Below are positions 17,729 through 25,629 of a DNA stretch of 64,000 nt, one piece after another. How positions within the stretch are numbered: the stretch's first letter is position 1; each line of letters starts with the position of its first letter. Made by a program: the position numbers and the translations under genes. The notes below the pieces were generated by a model. It was not told the DNA's origin and made no database searches. It saw only the letters and a program-made list of their open reading frames with translations. Origin of the DNA: Deltaproteobacteria bacterium. Its GTDB lineage: Bacteria; Desulfobacterota; Binatia; Binatales; Binataceae. The DNA lies in contig JAKBMB010000025.1 in the NCBI GenBank assembly GCA_021831785.1, positions 1 through 64,000 on the forward strand, given 5' to 3'.

Positions 17729-18913
17729 TTAGTCGAGCCATCTGTCCCGCACCACGCGGCGCGCCGCCTTGAGTACATGCTCTGGACTGACGTCAAGCAT
17801 GCAGCGAGACTTCTCGGTAAAAAAACAGGCGTCTGGAATGATGCGCCGATAGCTGTTAATGCACGGGCTGCACGGGACTCGAGTGACGTACACAAATGCG
17901 GCGCGTTGGCCAACCGGCGCCCAGCACTTCGGCGTATTGGGTCCGAAGATTCCCACTGTCGGCGTTGCCATTGCCGCTGCAAGGTGCATCAGGCCCGTGT
18001 CGGCGCTGATCAACAGGTCGCATCGCTCGACTAGCGCGGCGCTGTGCTGAATCGAGCCAAGTCCTGTCGCGTCAACCAACCGCCCGTCGTACAGGGCTTT
18101 GAAAGCCTCGGTCAGCGGGCGCTCGGCTTGCTCGCCCGTGAAAACAATCGTGAGACTGTGGTCCCTCGACTTAAATCTGCGCGCTAATTCCGCAAAGCGC
18201 TCCAGCGGCCAGCGGCGATATTGCGCTCGCGGGCCCACTCCGAGATGCATCGCGACCACGTGACCGGTATCCGAACCGATGTTGGCCTGCCACCACTCAT
18301 CAATGTGTACTGCGGCGGTGGCACTGATCGGAATGGGAAGAATTGAAAGTTCCTTGGGCAGACTGGGATCGATGATTCGCCCGAGCTCGTTCATCGCCTG
18401 CCACATAGACTCACCCTCGCGCAGGTCGACGGCGTGGCTAAGGAAGAAACGGCGTCGCTCGTCGCCTGGAGGAATGAATCCGACACGCACCGGTATGCCG
18501 CCGGCGTAAAGAAATGCGGCAGTTAGCACGGACACCTGCTCGAAGTCGATCGCCGCGTCGTAGTGAGCGGCTCTGATTGCGCGCAGGATACGCGAGGCGG
18601 CGGGTAAGCCGTCGGCTCGCGGGTCGTAGCAGAACACGCGCGCGTCGCTCTCACACGTCATGGCTTCGCGTGTGCGCGCGTCGACCAGCATGTCGATCCG
18701 CATCCCCGGATGGCGCGCGCGCAAGTGATCGGCAATCGAGCGCGCCAGGACAGCTTCGCCTATGCCCCCGAACTTAAGAAAAAGAACACGGCGCGGAATT
18801 GTGCTGATTGGAGCGCAAGGCCGTTTGGTCGCACGTCGGGCCAAGTGCGATAGAATCCATTCCAGCGCCGCGTGAACCGGGCGGTAGTAAAAGTGCGAGC
18901 GATGCGTGGCCAC
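17729..18913 (-). CDS. Glycosyltransferase family 9 (heptosyltransferase-like) protein
   Basis: A 394-residue GT-B glycosyltransferase of the ADP-heptose:LPS heptosyltransferase group. The N-terminal domain opens with RVLFLKFGGIGEAVLARSIA, and the donor-binding C-terminal domain contains SADTGLMHLAAAMATPTVGIFGPN, the hallmark of family 9. A Cys-rich segment near the end (VPCSPCINS, DACF) resembles the variant seen in GT9 proteins of O-antigen or glycan loci rather than core WaaC/WaaF. The start is the GTG at 18913, preceded by AAGGCGAG. No other LPS gene is adjacent, so the acceptor is unknown. Confidence 0.85.
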   Translation of the reverse strand: MATHRSHFYYRPVHAALEWILSHLARRATKRPCAPISTIPRRVLFLKFGGIGEAVLARSIADHLRARHPGMRIDMLVDARTREAMTCESDARVFCYDPRADGLPAASRILRAIRAAHYDAAIDFEQVSVLTAAFLYAGGIPVRVGFIPPGDERRRFFLSHAVDLREGESMWQAMNELGRIIDPSLPKELSILPIPISATAAVHIDEWWQANIGSDTGHVVAMHLGVGPRAQYRRWPLERFAELARRFKSRDHSLTIVFTGEQAERPLTEAFKALYDGRLVDATGLGSIQHSAALVERCDLLISADTGLMHLAAAMATPTVGIFGPNTPKCWAPVGQRAAFVYVTRVPCSPCINSYRRIIPDACFFTEKSRCMLDVSPEHVLKAARRVVRDRWLD

Positions 18914-18981
18914 GGATGAGACTCGCCTTTGTAGGAGTGGTGAGCAGCGCCGCTGCGGTCGTTGGCGTCTGTGGCTCTCGA

Positions 18982-19923
18982 TCAGATGGCGATGCGCTCG
19001 GGATGGGTGTAAATATTGAAGCCGCGCTCGCGCAAAAAACCGACCAGGGTGACGCCCACTTCCTCGGCCAGCTCGACTGCCAGCGATGAGGGCGCGGAGA
19101 CCGCGGCGAGAAGTGGAATTCCGGCCGCCGCCGCCTTCTGTACAATCTCGAAGCTTAAGCGTCCGCTCACCATCATCAGAGAGCGCGCAAGCGGCGTAAG
19201 GCCGTTTAAAAGCGCGTAGCCGATAACTTTGTCGACCGCGTTGTGACGCCCCACATCTTCACGTAACACTTTAAGTTTTACGCCGTCGAGCGGCGTCGTT
19301 TCCTGGCCCGCGCAGGATCGCGCGCCATTACTGCTCGGCGGGAGGAAGAGCGCCGCCGCATGAAGCCCGCCGGTGGCGGCAAAGATTTCCTGCGCCTGCC
19401 GCATGCGGGCCGAGAGCTTGAGCAGCACCGCCGGTTGAACCCGCATTCGGTCCGTAAGCGGCGCGATGCGCCGCTGGATCGATTCGATGCTGGTCTTGCC
19501 GCACACGCCGCAACTCGAAGAGATGATGAAGTTACGCTTTAGCCGCTCGCGCAAGTGTGCGGCCGGCACGTTCAACACTACGTCAACCACATTTGGTTCA
19601 AGCCGGCCCCGGCCGTCTCTGATTCTGCGAATCTCGCCCAATTCGGTAGGAGCGCCGACGAACCCCTCGGTGAAGAGGAAGCCCGCGGTGAGTTCCTCGT
19701 CATGCCCCGGCGTGCGCATCGTGAGCGTGAAGCGACGGCCTCCGAGTCGAATCTCCAAGGGCTCTTCGACCGCCAGCGTCTCTGACACCGCGCCTTTGAT
19801 CGCCGGTTGGCCGCCGCCGGAAGCATGCTCGACGATGGCCGAGGGTGAGACGGTGCCCAGACCGCTCGACGGATCGATGCGCCATTTGACGGCTTCGCGT
19901 CGCTTTATTGCCGCGGCTATCAT
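18982..19923 (-). CDS. fdhD: Formate dehydrogenase accessory sulfurtransferase FdhD
   Basis: A 313-residue FdhD, which carries sulfur from the cysteine desulfurase to the Mo/W-bis-MGD cofactor and so activates formate dehydrogenase. The catalytic loop SSSCGVCGK places C138 and C141 in the CxxC arrangement. Family blocks are TPGHDEELTAGFLFTEG, EDVGRHNAVDKVIGYAL and MVSGRLSFEIVQKAA. It is separated from the formate dehydrogenase genes by about 3 kb containing two unrelated genes, but it almost certainly serves the enzyme at 25630..28695, the only visible client. The start is the ATG at 19923. Confidence 0.95.
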   Translation of the reverse strand: MIAAAIKRREAVKWRIDPSSGLGTVSPSAIVEHASGGGQPAIKGAVSETLAVEEPLEIRLGGRRFTLTMRTPGHDEELTAGFLFTEGFVGAPTELGEIRRIRDGRGRLEPNVVDVVLNVPAAHLRERLKRNFIISSSCGVCGKTSIESIQRRIAPLTDRMRVQPAVLLKLSARMRQAQEIFAATGGLHAAALFLPPSSNGARSCAGQETTPLDGVKLKVLREDVGRHNAVDKVIGYALLNGLTPLARSLMMVSGRLSFEIVQKAAAAGIPLLAAVSAPSSLAVELAEEVGVTLVGFLRERGFNIYTHPERIAI

Positions 19924-20108
19924 CCTGTGCGCCGTTTTCGCATCCTCATCGTGCTCATGCGCGACAAGCTTTTATGCACGATGCCGTTAAGGCAGCGCGC
20001 GGCGAGCACCAGGCCACCTTCCACGACTCCACGCCGTATCAATATTTTGCAATCCACAATAGGCGCCTAAAGCCTTAAAAGCCCGCTGCTTTTTTATCCT
20101 AGGCGAAC

Positions 20109-20153
20109 GGCTTGAACTAAGCCACTGCACCAGGGTCCGGCTCGAACTAAGCC
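20109..20153. repeat. Pair of short hairpin repeats
   Basis: Two copies of GGCTYGAACTAAGCC (20109-20123 and 20139-20153), each a small hairpin with a 4-5 bp stem, lie 30 bases apart just past the stop of the zinc dehydrogenase gene. They may be a bipartite terminator or a small intergenic repeat. The surrounding interval 19924-20157 holds no gene. Confidence 0.5.
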
Positions 20154-20157
20154 GCGC

Positions 20158-21108
20158 TCACATCCTGAGCAATATCTTAAAGTTTTGTGCTCGGCGAGCG
20201 GCGCCGATCGCCGCTTTTGCGCGCTCGAAGGGCAAAATCGCCGAGATCAGCGGCCGAGGGTCGATTTCGCTGCGCGCCAGCGCCTTAAGCGCGGGTCTCA
20301 AGCGACCGCATCGCGAGCCGATAAGCGTTATTTCATTGATCACCGCGGGGACAAGATTGAGTTTCGCTGACTTTGCGGTCGTACTCTTGAGGATCACTTT
20401 GCCGCGAGGGCGCACAAGCTCAAGCGCGCGCAAGAGGCCCGCGTAGTTGCCGGTGCAGTCGGCCACCACGTCGAAGCCGGCGGAAAGCTCACCTTCAAGT
20501 TTTGCTTTAAGTCCAAGCGAATGCAGGCGAGCGAGCTTTTCCGGATGATGGCCGCCGACCACCGTCTCGTAGCCGCGGGCGCGAAGCGCAAAGGCGACGA
20601 TCGCGCCGAGCCGACCATCGCCTAAGACTGCGATACTCTCGCCGCGGCCGATCGAGGTGTTTTCGAAAATCTCGAGTGCTGCGGCGACCGGCTCGGCAAA
20701 CACCGCGACCTCGTCCGGCATCGCCTTGGGCACGAGGAGCAGGTTCCCATCGGGTAAGGTAAGGTAATCGGCGAAGGCGCCGTTGCGCTTTACGATCCCG
20801 AGCACGGTGCGCGACGGGCAGTGGCGCGAAAGCCCTGCGCGGCATTGCGCGCACGTCCTGCAGCCGGCGTTGATCTCGCCCACCACCCGCTTTCCGATAA
20901 GCTCGCGCCGCTCGCTCCATACGACCTCGCCGACGAACTCATGGCCGGGGATGCCGGAAAAGCCCATGTAGCCCTGCATAAGCTCGAGGTCCGTGCCGCA
21001 AATTCCGGCCAAACGCACGCGCACCAGACTTTCACCGCGTGGCGGGCGCGGCAAAGGATGGTTGCGGTGCAGAATAAGGCGTCTCCCGCTAAGCGTAAGC
21101 GCGCGCAT
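20158..21108 (-). CDS. Zinc-dependent medium-chain alcohol dehydrogenase
   Basis: A 316-residue MDR-superfamily NAD(P)-dependent dehydrogenase, related to threonine/sorbitol dehydrogenases. The catalytic zinc site is AGICGTDLE with GIPGHEF. The structural zinc Cys cluster is CRTCAQCRAGLSRHC. The Rossmann fold starts at ESIAVLGDGRLGAIVA. It is a little shorter than typical members (about 340). The start is taken at ATG 21108 (MRALTLSGRRL, the usual family N-terminus); the frame runs up to 21159. The substrate cannot be stated. It is transcribed alone. Confidence 0.85.
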   Translation of the reverse strand: MRALTLSGRRLILHRNHPLPRPPRGESLVRVRLAGICGTDLELMQGYMGFSGIPGHEFVGEVVWSERRELIGKRVVGEINAGCRTCAQCRAGLSRHCPSRTVLGIVKRNGAFADYLTLPDGNLLLVPKAMPDEVAVFAEPVAAALEIFENTSIGRGESIAVLGDGRLGAIVAFALRARGYETVVGGHHPEKLARLHSLGLKAKLEGELSAGFDVVADCTGNYAGLLRALELVRPRGKVILKSTTAKSAKLNLVPAVINEITLIGSRCGRLRPALKALARSEIDPRPLISAILPFERAKAAIGAARRAQNFKILLRM

Positions 21109-21378
21109 GACTGTGGGTCTCGCGGAGCGCGCCATTCGCGCCTGATTCGGATTAAGCATAAAATCTGAACTGGGGGTGAACGGCTTTGACCGGCGTTGCG
21201 CGCCGCTCGCTCTAGAGGCTTCGGCTTGCCCAAAGGCGCACTAAAGTTTAGCACATCTGGGCGCCGCGAGCGGGTAAGCCTTGCACAACGGACCGAGTGG
21301 TTACCCAGGCCCGTGCTTAAATTCGTCCTTCGCTATAACGGTTGACGAAGCCGGCATTTGTTAGGGATGAGCGGAGTC

Positions 21379-22731
21379 ATGCTCAAGTCGAAAGCTGGTC
21401 ACGGCCGCCATCGCTTGTTCACACCCTCTTCGCTGCGAGACCTGCTTGATTCTGTGAGTCGGCGAGTAGCGCGGTCGAGGCCGTGGAGGGTCTTGTGCCT
21501 ATCGGTCAAAAACTTTGTCCGCAACAATGATCCGCTGTGGGCATCGGCGCTCACTTACACGACCACCCTTTCGATAGTTCCAATTCTGGCGCTTGCCCTG
21601 TCCACTGTTGGCGCCCTCCACGCCACCGCGGGCTTGCATCGGTTGATCCAGCGTTACATCGCGGCCGGCTCGCCCGAGATCGCTGATAGAATTGTGAGCT
21701 TCGTTTCCAACACGGACAACAGCGAATTGAGCGCTTTTGGCGGCGTCGCGCTGCTGGTCACCGCGATAATGACGCTGGGCGCAGTGGAGCAGGCGTTCAA
21801 CAATATATTTCACGCGCCCGAGGCGCGTAGCCTCGCGCGCAAAGTCACGGATTACCTCGGCGTGATTTTCGCCGTTCCGCCGATCATCGTCGCGACCGTC
21901 GCGTTTCGGGAGGGTATCGCGGGCTTCCTGCCGCATTGGGTAGTGCTGCGATGGGTGGTTTCCAGTCTCATGCTGTGGGGAAGCATCTGCTTTCTTTATA
22001 TCTTCTTCCCCTATACGAAGGTCCGCGGCAGCAGCGCGCTGGTGGGCGGGCTTGCGGCCGCGTTGATGCTTGACCTGGCGCGGAGAGCGTTCATCCATTT
22101 CCAGTACGGGGTCTCGAGCTATAAAGCGATATACGGAGCGCTGGCGGCAATCCCGATACTCATGACCTGGACCTACATCAGTTGGACAATTTTGTTGTAT
22201 GGCGGAGAGCTGGCTGCGGCATTGCAAAGCGGGGCGGACGTGTACCGCCCGCAAGACGAGCCATCACCGCAGGACTTCGCGCGAGGCGCCGCGCTGCTCA
22301 CGATGCTTCGCTTGGCGGAGCGCATGATGAACCGGCGCGCGCGCGTTAGCGTGGACAGCATCGCAGGCGAATTGGGCGTGGCGCAAGAGACACTGACGCC
22401 GGTCTTGTCTCGGCTCAAGGACGCCGGTCTGGTGGTTGAGGCTCAAGACCGGCGCAGCGAGTTCCAGCACCAGGGGCTCTTCCTGGCGCGCGACCCCGGC
22501 CTCATTTCCCTGGCGGAGGTGATACAGCACGCGCACGCCGTTGGCGAGGTGCACGTGCATGACCCGCGCGTGCAGAGCGCGATTCATCTGCTTGCTCAGC
22601 GCGAGAGCGAAATTTTACAACCCCTTACGGTCCGCGACCTGCTCGGCGACGGGGGCGCGGGCGACCAACTGGTCAAACAAGGCGCCGTGGGCGCGGCTGA
22701 AGCGGCGCTATTGAGGATTGCAAAACATTGA
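21379..22731 (+). CDS. YihY/BrkB-family inner membrane protein with C-terminal winged helix
   Basis: A protein of about 450 residues. Residues 30-290 match the YihY/virulence factor BrkB family, once mis-assigned as RNase BN: NDPLWASALTYTTTLSIVPILALAL, a central NIFHAPEARSLARKVTDYLGV, and WTYISWTILLYGGELAAAL, with six predicted spans. Residues 300-450 are soluble. They look like a winged-helix domain (VSVDSIAGELGVAQETLTPVLSRLKDAGLV) of the kind fused to a subset of the family. The exact cellular role is not established. I prefer ATG 21379, preceded by AGCGGAG; ATG 21367 and TTG 21358 are in frame. Confidence 0.87.
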   Translation: MLKSKAGHGRHRLFTPSSLRDLLDSVSRRVARSRPWRVLCLSVKNFVRNNDPLWASALTYTTTLSIVPILALALSTVGALHATAGLHRLIQRYIAAGSPEIADRIVSFVSNTDNSELSAFGGVALLVTAIMTLGAVEQAFNNIFHAPEARSLARKVTDYLGVIFAVPPIIVATVAFREGIAGFLPHWVVLRWVVSSLMLWGSICFLYIFFPYTKVRGSSALVGGLAAALMLDLARRAFIHFQYGVSSYKAIYGALAAIPILMTWTYISWTILLYGGELAAALQSGADVYRPQDEPSPQDFARGAALLTMLRLAERMMNRRARVSVDSIAGELGVAQETLTPVLSRLKDAGLVVEAQDRRSEFQHQGLFLARDPGLISLAEVIQHAHAVGEVHVHDPRVQSAIHLLAQRESEILQPLTVRDLLGDGGAGDQLVKQGAVGAAEAALLRIAKH

Positions 22732-22826
22732 GACCGCGCGGGGTCGTGGGCTGCGCGCCCGCCGGCTTACCGAGGACTGCGGAAGGTAGTGACAGGCGCA
22801 CTTTCAGCTTGGCCTTCTGCCGTGGA

Positions 22827-22894
22827 ACAGGCTTTTAGCCTGTCATCTCGGGCTAAAGGCCCGAGCCACTGTCATCTCAGGCTGGAAGCCTGAG
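22827..22894. repeat. Three tandem small hairpins
   Basis: Three consecutive perfect inverted repeats with five-base loops occur at 22827-22843 (arms ACAGGC/GCCTGT), 22847-22865 (CTCGGGC/GCCCGAG) and 22876-22894 (CTCAGGC/GCCTGAG). The second and third units share flanks reading GTCATCTC before and GAGCCAC after. They form a REP-like cluster downstream of the YihY-type gene and could act as a transcript end or as a mobile palindromic element. Confidence 0.7.
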
Positions 22895-22950
22895 CCACCA
22901 CCCCCATCCTGACCTTCCCCCGCGTCGCGGCGAAGGCCCTATTTCCGGTT

Positions 22951-22975
22951 CCTTCTCCCGCTCTGCGGGGGAAGG
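22951..22975. repeat. Interrupted GC palindrome shared with the metH upstream region
   Basis: The fold is CCTTC, one mismatch, CCCGC, loop TCT, GCGGG, one mismatch, GAAGG. The same architecture (5 bp, mismatch, 5 bp, 3-base loop) occurs at 61532-61556, so this is a dispersed palindrome family. It lies just beyond the fdhE stop, where it could end transcription arriving from either side. Confidence 0.6.
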
Positions 22976-23014
22976 AGTCAGCAGGTGCGGCAGTTAAGAG
23001 GCGTTCCGCGGCCC

Positions 23015-23938
23015 TCATTCCTGGCTGGGGAAAACAAACGACACGGGCGTTAAGCGATGCCATCCGGCTTCGCCGAGCAAAAGGTCAAGCGCGATGCTGC
23101 CGGCGTCGTCGGCGACAGGATCGAGCCCGGGCCCCTTCTCCATGTACAGGAGCTTGAGGTAGACCTTGCACTTCTCGCAGCTCTCGGCCTTGAGCGCCTG
23201 ATCGCCGCCCTCGATACCGTAATAGGCGATTTCTTCGGTCGATTCGCAATTGCTGCACGTGATTCGCGCCATGCGCCATTGCGTGGCACACAAGCTGCAG
23301 CATAGGTAGCGATTACCCCGAATCACCGGCTCGGCCGAGACGATGCCGCTGACCGGCGGCGACCCGCACACCGGGCAATTTCCCGGCGGGGTGAGCCTCA
23401 CGATTGTATCGGCGTCGCATAGGTGGGCCATCTTGGCCCAGTAAACTTGCAGCGCGGCGCTGATTAACGGGGCGATCGCCGGATCAACTGGCTTGTACAC
23501 CTGACGCAAAAGCGCGCTCGCCCAAGCCTCCACAACCGCCGCGTCAAGCTGCCGCGCACGCTCTATCGCCGAGTTGGTCTGCGCGGGGAGCGCGGCGCCG
23601 GCGAGCTCGCGCAGTATGCCCGTGAACGCAGCTTGCCAGCTTACGCCGAGCTTAATGCTCGCGGCTGCCAGCGGCGGCAAGCCCGCAGCGCGACGGCGTT
23701 CGATCTCGGACGGCGCCGGGGAGTCAAGGAGATTCAATCTGCGAACCGCCGCCTCCTGCGCCCGCGCCAAAATACCCATGAAGACAAAGAAGTCCTTGGG
23801 TTGGCGCGATAGGGCGATACGATCGAAACGGTCAGCGCGTCTGAGGAAAAGCGAATCGGGATTAGGCAGGCGTACGAACGGCGCTTGAGCGCCCGGCTGT
23901 AGCGCTTGCGTGTCCAGCGGAAATGAGGTGTCGCTCAC
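23015..23938 (-). CDS. fdhE: Formate dehydrogenase accessory protein FdhE
   Basis: A 307-residue FdhE, a rubredoxin-type iron protein needed for assembly of respiratory formate dehydrogenase. Four CxxC pairs are visible in the C-terminal half: CPVCGSPPVSG, LCCSLCATQW, CSNCES and CEKCKV. The length is close to E. coli FdhE (309). The start is the GTG at 23938, five bases after the stop of the cytochrome subunit and preceded by GGGCAAGG. Longer upstream codons would overlap that subunit and look non-coding. It is the last gene of the fdhA-fdhB-fdhC-fdhE operon. Confidence 0.92.
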   Translation of the reverse strand: MSDTSFPLDTQALQPGAQAPFVRLPNPDSLFLRRADRFDRIALSRQPKDFFVFMGILARAQEAAVRRLNLLDSPAPSEIERRRAAGLPPLAAASIKLGVSWQAAFTGILRELAGAALPAQTNSAIERARQLDAAVVEAWASALLRQVYKPVDPAIAPLISAALQVYWAKMAHLCDADTIVRLTPPGNCPVCGSPPVSGIVSAEPVIRGNRYLCCSLCATQWRMARITCSNCESTEEIAYYGIEGGDQALKAESCEKCKVYLKLLYMEKGPGLDPVADDAGSIALDLLLGEAGWHRLTPVSFVFPSQE

Positions 23939-23943
23939 CCGCT

Positions 23944-24576
23944 TTATGCCTTGCCCTCCGAGATCTCCCGGTACCATTCCGGGTGATGTTGCCGCGCCCA
24001 GGCAGGCGTTACCTTGCCGCCCACCATCGCGTGGATGGAGCCCTTGACCCAGATGCTCGCATAGATGTGCACGATGATTCCTTCGACGAGCACGAAAGCT
24101 GCCAAAGCATGAATGGCGGCGGCCGATTGGCGCACCCAAAGCGGGAAGTACAAAGCAAAGTATGCGTACCACATGACGATGCCGCTGAGCAGCAGCAGCG
24201 CGAGGCTTGCCACCAACACCCAGAACAAAATCTTCTGGCCGGCGTTGTAGCGGCCCGCCGGAGGCAGGTGCTCTTCACGGTTGCCGATTACGTCCGAGAT
24301 TTGCGAAAGCCAGCGGCGATCGTTGTCGTTCAAGTAGTTGTCGCGCCACATCCATTTGGCCATCAGCACGAAGGCGACTACCATCACGATTCCCGTCCAA
24401 GGATGGAGGATACGCGTCCAAGGACCGCCGCCGAAAAGGTTCGTCAAAAAGAACAAGCTCGGATGGAACAGCGCGAGTCCGCTCAGGCTGGAAAGGAAAA
24501 ACGTGATCGCCACGATCCAATGATTGATTCGCTCGCTCGCGTCGTAGCGAACGATAGTTTCCTCTTCGCTGCTCAT
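23944..24576 (-). CDS. fdnI: Formate dehydrogenase cytochrome b556 (gamma) subunit
   Basis: A 210-residue integral membrane di-heme cytochrome b that passes formate electrons to the quinone pool. Four hydrophobic spans carry candidate heme His residues: ERINHWIV in span 1, ILHPWTGIV in span 2, AIHALAAF and VHIYASIWVKGSIHAM in the last part. The C-terminal GKVTPAWARQHHPEWYRE is characteristic of FdnI/FdoI. It follows fdhB after a 153-base gap and is followed by fdhE. Confidence 0.92.
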   Translation of the reverse strand: MSSEEETIVRYDASERINHWIVAITFFLSSLSGLALFHPSLFFLTNLFGGGPWTRILHPWTGIVMVVAFVLMAKWMWRDNYLNDNDRRWLSQISDVIGNREEHLPPAGRYNAGQKILFWVLVASLALLLLSGIVMWYAYFALYFPLWVRQSAAAIHALAAFVLVEGIIVHIYASIWVKGSIHAMVGGKVTPAWARQHHPEWYREISEGKA

Positions 24577-24729
24577 GGTTGCCTCGAGCTAGTTTGGAGC
24601 TGCTATACGTTTGATATGGATGAACGCCGCCCGGCGAGGCGTACTGATTCGCGGTGCGTTCGCGCTTTCCCGCCGGGTCTGCGCTGTTACCTCACCGACC
24701 TGCTTGCCTCGCCCTGCGGCCGGTAAAGC

Positions 24730-25611
24730 TTAAGTCCTGTCCCTCCGGTCGCTCGCCTTCTTTTCGTGCTTCACCTCGTTGGGTCCGACATCGACGTAGT
24801 GCAGGAACCCGACCAGTACCGAGGCGCCCAAGGCAAGCATCGCCAGCGGCTTGGTAATGCCTTTCCAGAGCTTGACCACCGGGCTGATTTTGGGATCCTT
24901 CGGTAGCTCGTAAAGCTCGGGCTGGTCGGCGTGCTGAAGTACATATATGACGTGCGTTCCGCCGACTCCAGCGGGGTCATAGATGCCGGCGTTCTTGAAG
25001 CCGCGCTCCTGAAGTTCCGCCACGCGGTCGGCCGCGTGCTCACGCATCGCTTCCTTGCTGCCGAAGACAAGCGCCTGGGTCGGGCAGGCCTTGATGCAGG
25101 CGGGTTCGAGCCCTACCGCCACGCGGTCGGAACAGAGCGTACACTTATAGGCTTTGTCGTCCTGCTTGGAGATGCGCGGGATGTTGAACGGGCATCCGGT
25201 GATGCAGTAGCCGCAGCCGATGCAGTTCTCCTCGACGAAGTCGACGATCCCATTGGAGTACTTGACGATGGCGCCCGGTGACGGGCACGCCTCGAGGCAT
25301 CCGGGCTCCGCGCAGTGCATGCACCCGTCTTTTCGGATGAGCCATTCGAGGTGTCCCGCCGGCTCGACCTCGTAAAAGCGCATCAAGGTCCACGACGCCG
25401 GGGTCAAGTCGGCCGGGTTCTGATACGAGCCGAAATTGAAGCCTACCTCGTCGCGCAGGTCGTTCCATTCCATGCACGCCGCTTGACAGGCCTTGCATCC
25501 GATGCACTTGGAAATGTCGATGAGCTTGGCGACCTCTTCGGTGCGCCTAATCCCCGGAGAAGGCAGGGTCGTCGCCGAACGTGCGGCAATGTCGAGCGAT
25601 TGTAACGGCAT
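24730..25611 (-). CDS. fdnH: Formate dehydrogenase iron-sulfur (beta) subunit
   Basis: A 293-residue ferredoxin-like subunit with four [4Fe-4S] sites: [41 protein letters not shown] and [23 protein letters not shown]-terminal transmembrane helix ([18 protein letters not shown]) anchors it on the periplasmic face, as in FdnH/FdoH. It lies 18 bases downstream of the alpha subunit gene. Confidence 0.95.
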   Translation of the reverse strand: MPLQSLDIAARSATTLPSPGIRRTEEVAKLIDISKCIGCKACQAACMEWNDLRDEVGFNFGSYQNPADLTPASWTLMRFYEVEPAGHLEWLIRKDGCMHCAEPGCLEACPSPGAIVKYSNGIVDFVEENCIGCGYCITGCPFNIPRISKQDDKAYKCTLCSDRVAVGLEPACIKACPTQALVFGSKEAMREHAADRVAELQERGFKNAGIYDPAGVGGTHVIYVLQHADQPELYELPKDPKISPVVKLWKGITKPLAMLALGASVLVGFLHYVDVGPNEVKHEKKASDRRDRT

Positions 25612-25629
25612 AGCGCAAGCCTCCCCTTC

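Noticed and set aside
23923-24726. 267-codon plus-strand frame opposite the formate dehydrogenase gamma subunit
   Set aside because: It is the antisense shadow of a clearly conserved cytochrome b gene and matches no family.
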